From an uncultured beta proteobacterium (GTDB taxonomy: Bacteria; Pseudomonadota; Gammaproteobacteria; Burkholderiales; Burkholderiaceae_C), in NCBI GenBank assembly GCA_903859265.1, contig CAIOLZ010000462.1, positions 1-6,208 on the forward strand: DNA of 6,208 bases, in the 5' to 3' direction. The notes beneath the pieces are model-generated. The model was not told where the DNA came from and made no database searches. It saw only the letters and a list, made by a program, of their open reading frames with translations. This document shows positions 5,751-6,208 of the stretch, in pieces (the stretch's first letter is position 1; each line of letters starts with the position of its first letter). The translations under genes were made by a program, and so were the position numbers.

Positions 5751-5771
5751 ATCGCTGTCCGCGATTTTTTT
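5751..5771 (+). terminator. Weak hairpin with T7 tract between the GGDEF and response regulator genes
   Basis: A 5-bp stem (ATCGC / GCGAT, 5751-5755 and 5761-5765) with a 5-nt loop is followed by seven T at 5765-5771. The stem is short for a full terminator. The T-tract directly touches the GGAGG (5772-5776) of the next gene, so it may act as a partial terminator or attenuator. Confidence 0.4.
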
Positions 5772-5780
5772 GGAGGTCGA

Positions 5781-6208
5781 ATGACGCCCATGGATGACAA
5801 CGAATTGCTGGTTTTTACCGAAGAATCCTTGCCCTCGGCGGACGTTGCCCCCGAGCCTGCACCGTGGAAAGTTCTGGTGGTGGACGACGACATGTCGGTG
5901 CACGAGCTGACCCGACTGGCGCTCAAGGACTTTCGCTTTGAAGGCCGCAAACTGCTCACCATCAGCGCCTTCAGCGGGTTTGAAGCCAAGACCCTGGCAG
6001 AGCAGCATCCGGACGCCGCGATGATGCTGCTGGACGTCGTGATGGAAGATGACAGCGCCGGCCTTTCGGTCGTGAAACACATCCGCGAAACACTGAAGAA
6101 CCGCAAGCTGCGCATCGTACTGCGCACCGGCCAGCCCGGTTCTGCGCCGGAACAGGAAATCATTTCCAATTACGACATCAATGATTACAAGGAAAAGACG
6201 GAGCTCAC
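5781..6208 (+). CDS. Response regulator, REC domain of DUF3369 type (partial, C-terminus off the right edge)
   Basis: The first 142 residues are present. After a roughly 28-residue leader containing NELLVFTEE, a receiver domain begins at WKVLVVDDD, with acidic-pocket Asp35-Asp37. The phosphoacceptor is Asp85 in LLDVVMEDD, the switch Thr is Thr116 in VLRTGQPG, and the conserved Lys is probably Lys139 in INDYKEKTEL. The wording KDFRFEG, LLDVVME, LRTGQPG..PE and YDINDYKEKTEL is characteristic of response regulators in which a DUF3369 module follows the receiver. In that family the output is often an HD-GYP phosphodiesterase, sometimes a kinase or GGDEF domain; it lies outside the window and is not known here. 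The receiver looks fully phosphorylatable. GGAGG with a short 4-nt spacer precedes ATG 5781; ATG 5790 is the alternative. The gene is co-directional with the CBS-GGDEF gene, which suggests a joint cyclic-di-GMP function. Confidence 0.88.
   Translation, partial: MTPMDDNELLVFTEESLPSADVAPEPAPWKVLVVDDDMSVHELTRLALKDFRFEGRKLLTISAFSGFEAKTLAEQHPDAAMMLLDVVMEDDSAGLSVVKHIRETLKNRKLRIVLRTGQPGSAPEQEIISNYDINDYKEKTEL

Noticed and set aside
1..6208. Insertion sequences, CRISPR arrays, tRNA or rRNA genes
   Set aside because: I saw no transposase, long terminal inverted repeats, spaced direct-repeat arrays or RNA gene signatures by reading. A covariance-model search was not possible here.

Overview
The window (about 57% G+C by eye) reads as a chromosomal segment of a betaproteobacterium. 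The order Burkholderiales, perhaps a Comamonadaceae genus such as Rhodoferax or Polaromonas, is the best guess. It rests on the wording of the polyphosphate kinase N-terminus, the OlsB-like acyltransferase and the REC protein of DUF3369 type. This assignment is inference, since there is no rRNA or other phylogenetic marker. No mobile element, tRNA, rRNA or CRISPR array is visible.

Layout. Positions 1-3372 hold three minus-strand genes, in transcription order: an OlsB-like N-acyltransferase (3372-2542), an LpxH-like metallophosphoesterase (2542-1670) whose start overlaps the acyltransferase stop in a TGATG junction, and polyphosphate kinase ppk1 (1586 to the left edge, C-terminus cut off). A strong minus-strand intrinsic terminator (3424-3401) sits just before the acyltransferase and separates it from a second minus-strand unit. 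That unit is a 73-residue TRASH/YHS-like Cys4 metal-binding protein (4430-4209) followed by a thioredoxin-type arsenate reductase ArsC (4168-3674). About 300 bp between arsC and the acyltransferase hold a hairpin, a possible 38-codon ORF and the terminator.

A divergent intergenic region of about 235 bp (4431-4665) separates the arsenic unit from two plus-strand genes: a CBS-GGDEF cyclic-di-GMP protein with a GGDDF signature (4666-5706), and the N-terminal receiver domain of a DUF3369-type response regulator that runs off the right edge (5781-6208). A good sigma70-like promoter with an 11-bp-spaced direct repeat lies in front of the GGDEF gene, and a perfect 10-bp palindrome lies in front of the TRASH gene.

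How the genes may work together. The left block joins a phosphorus-free membrane lipid enzyme, a lipid-type pyrophosphatase and polyphosphate synthesis. The middle block detoxifies arsenate, a phosphate mimic. A shared phosphate or oxyanion theme is therefore plausible but unproven. The right block is signalling: a putative diguanylate cyclase (or GTP/c-di-GMP-binding protein) next to a response regulator of a family that often carries a cyclic-di-GMP output domain. Nothing here is clearly a new system. The most interesting points are the TRASH-ArsC pair, the coupled acyltransferase-phosphoesterase pair, and the stand-alone CBS-GGDEF protein.
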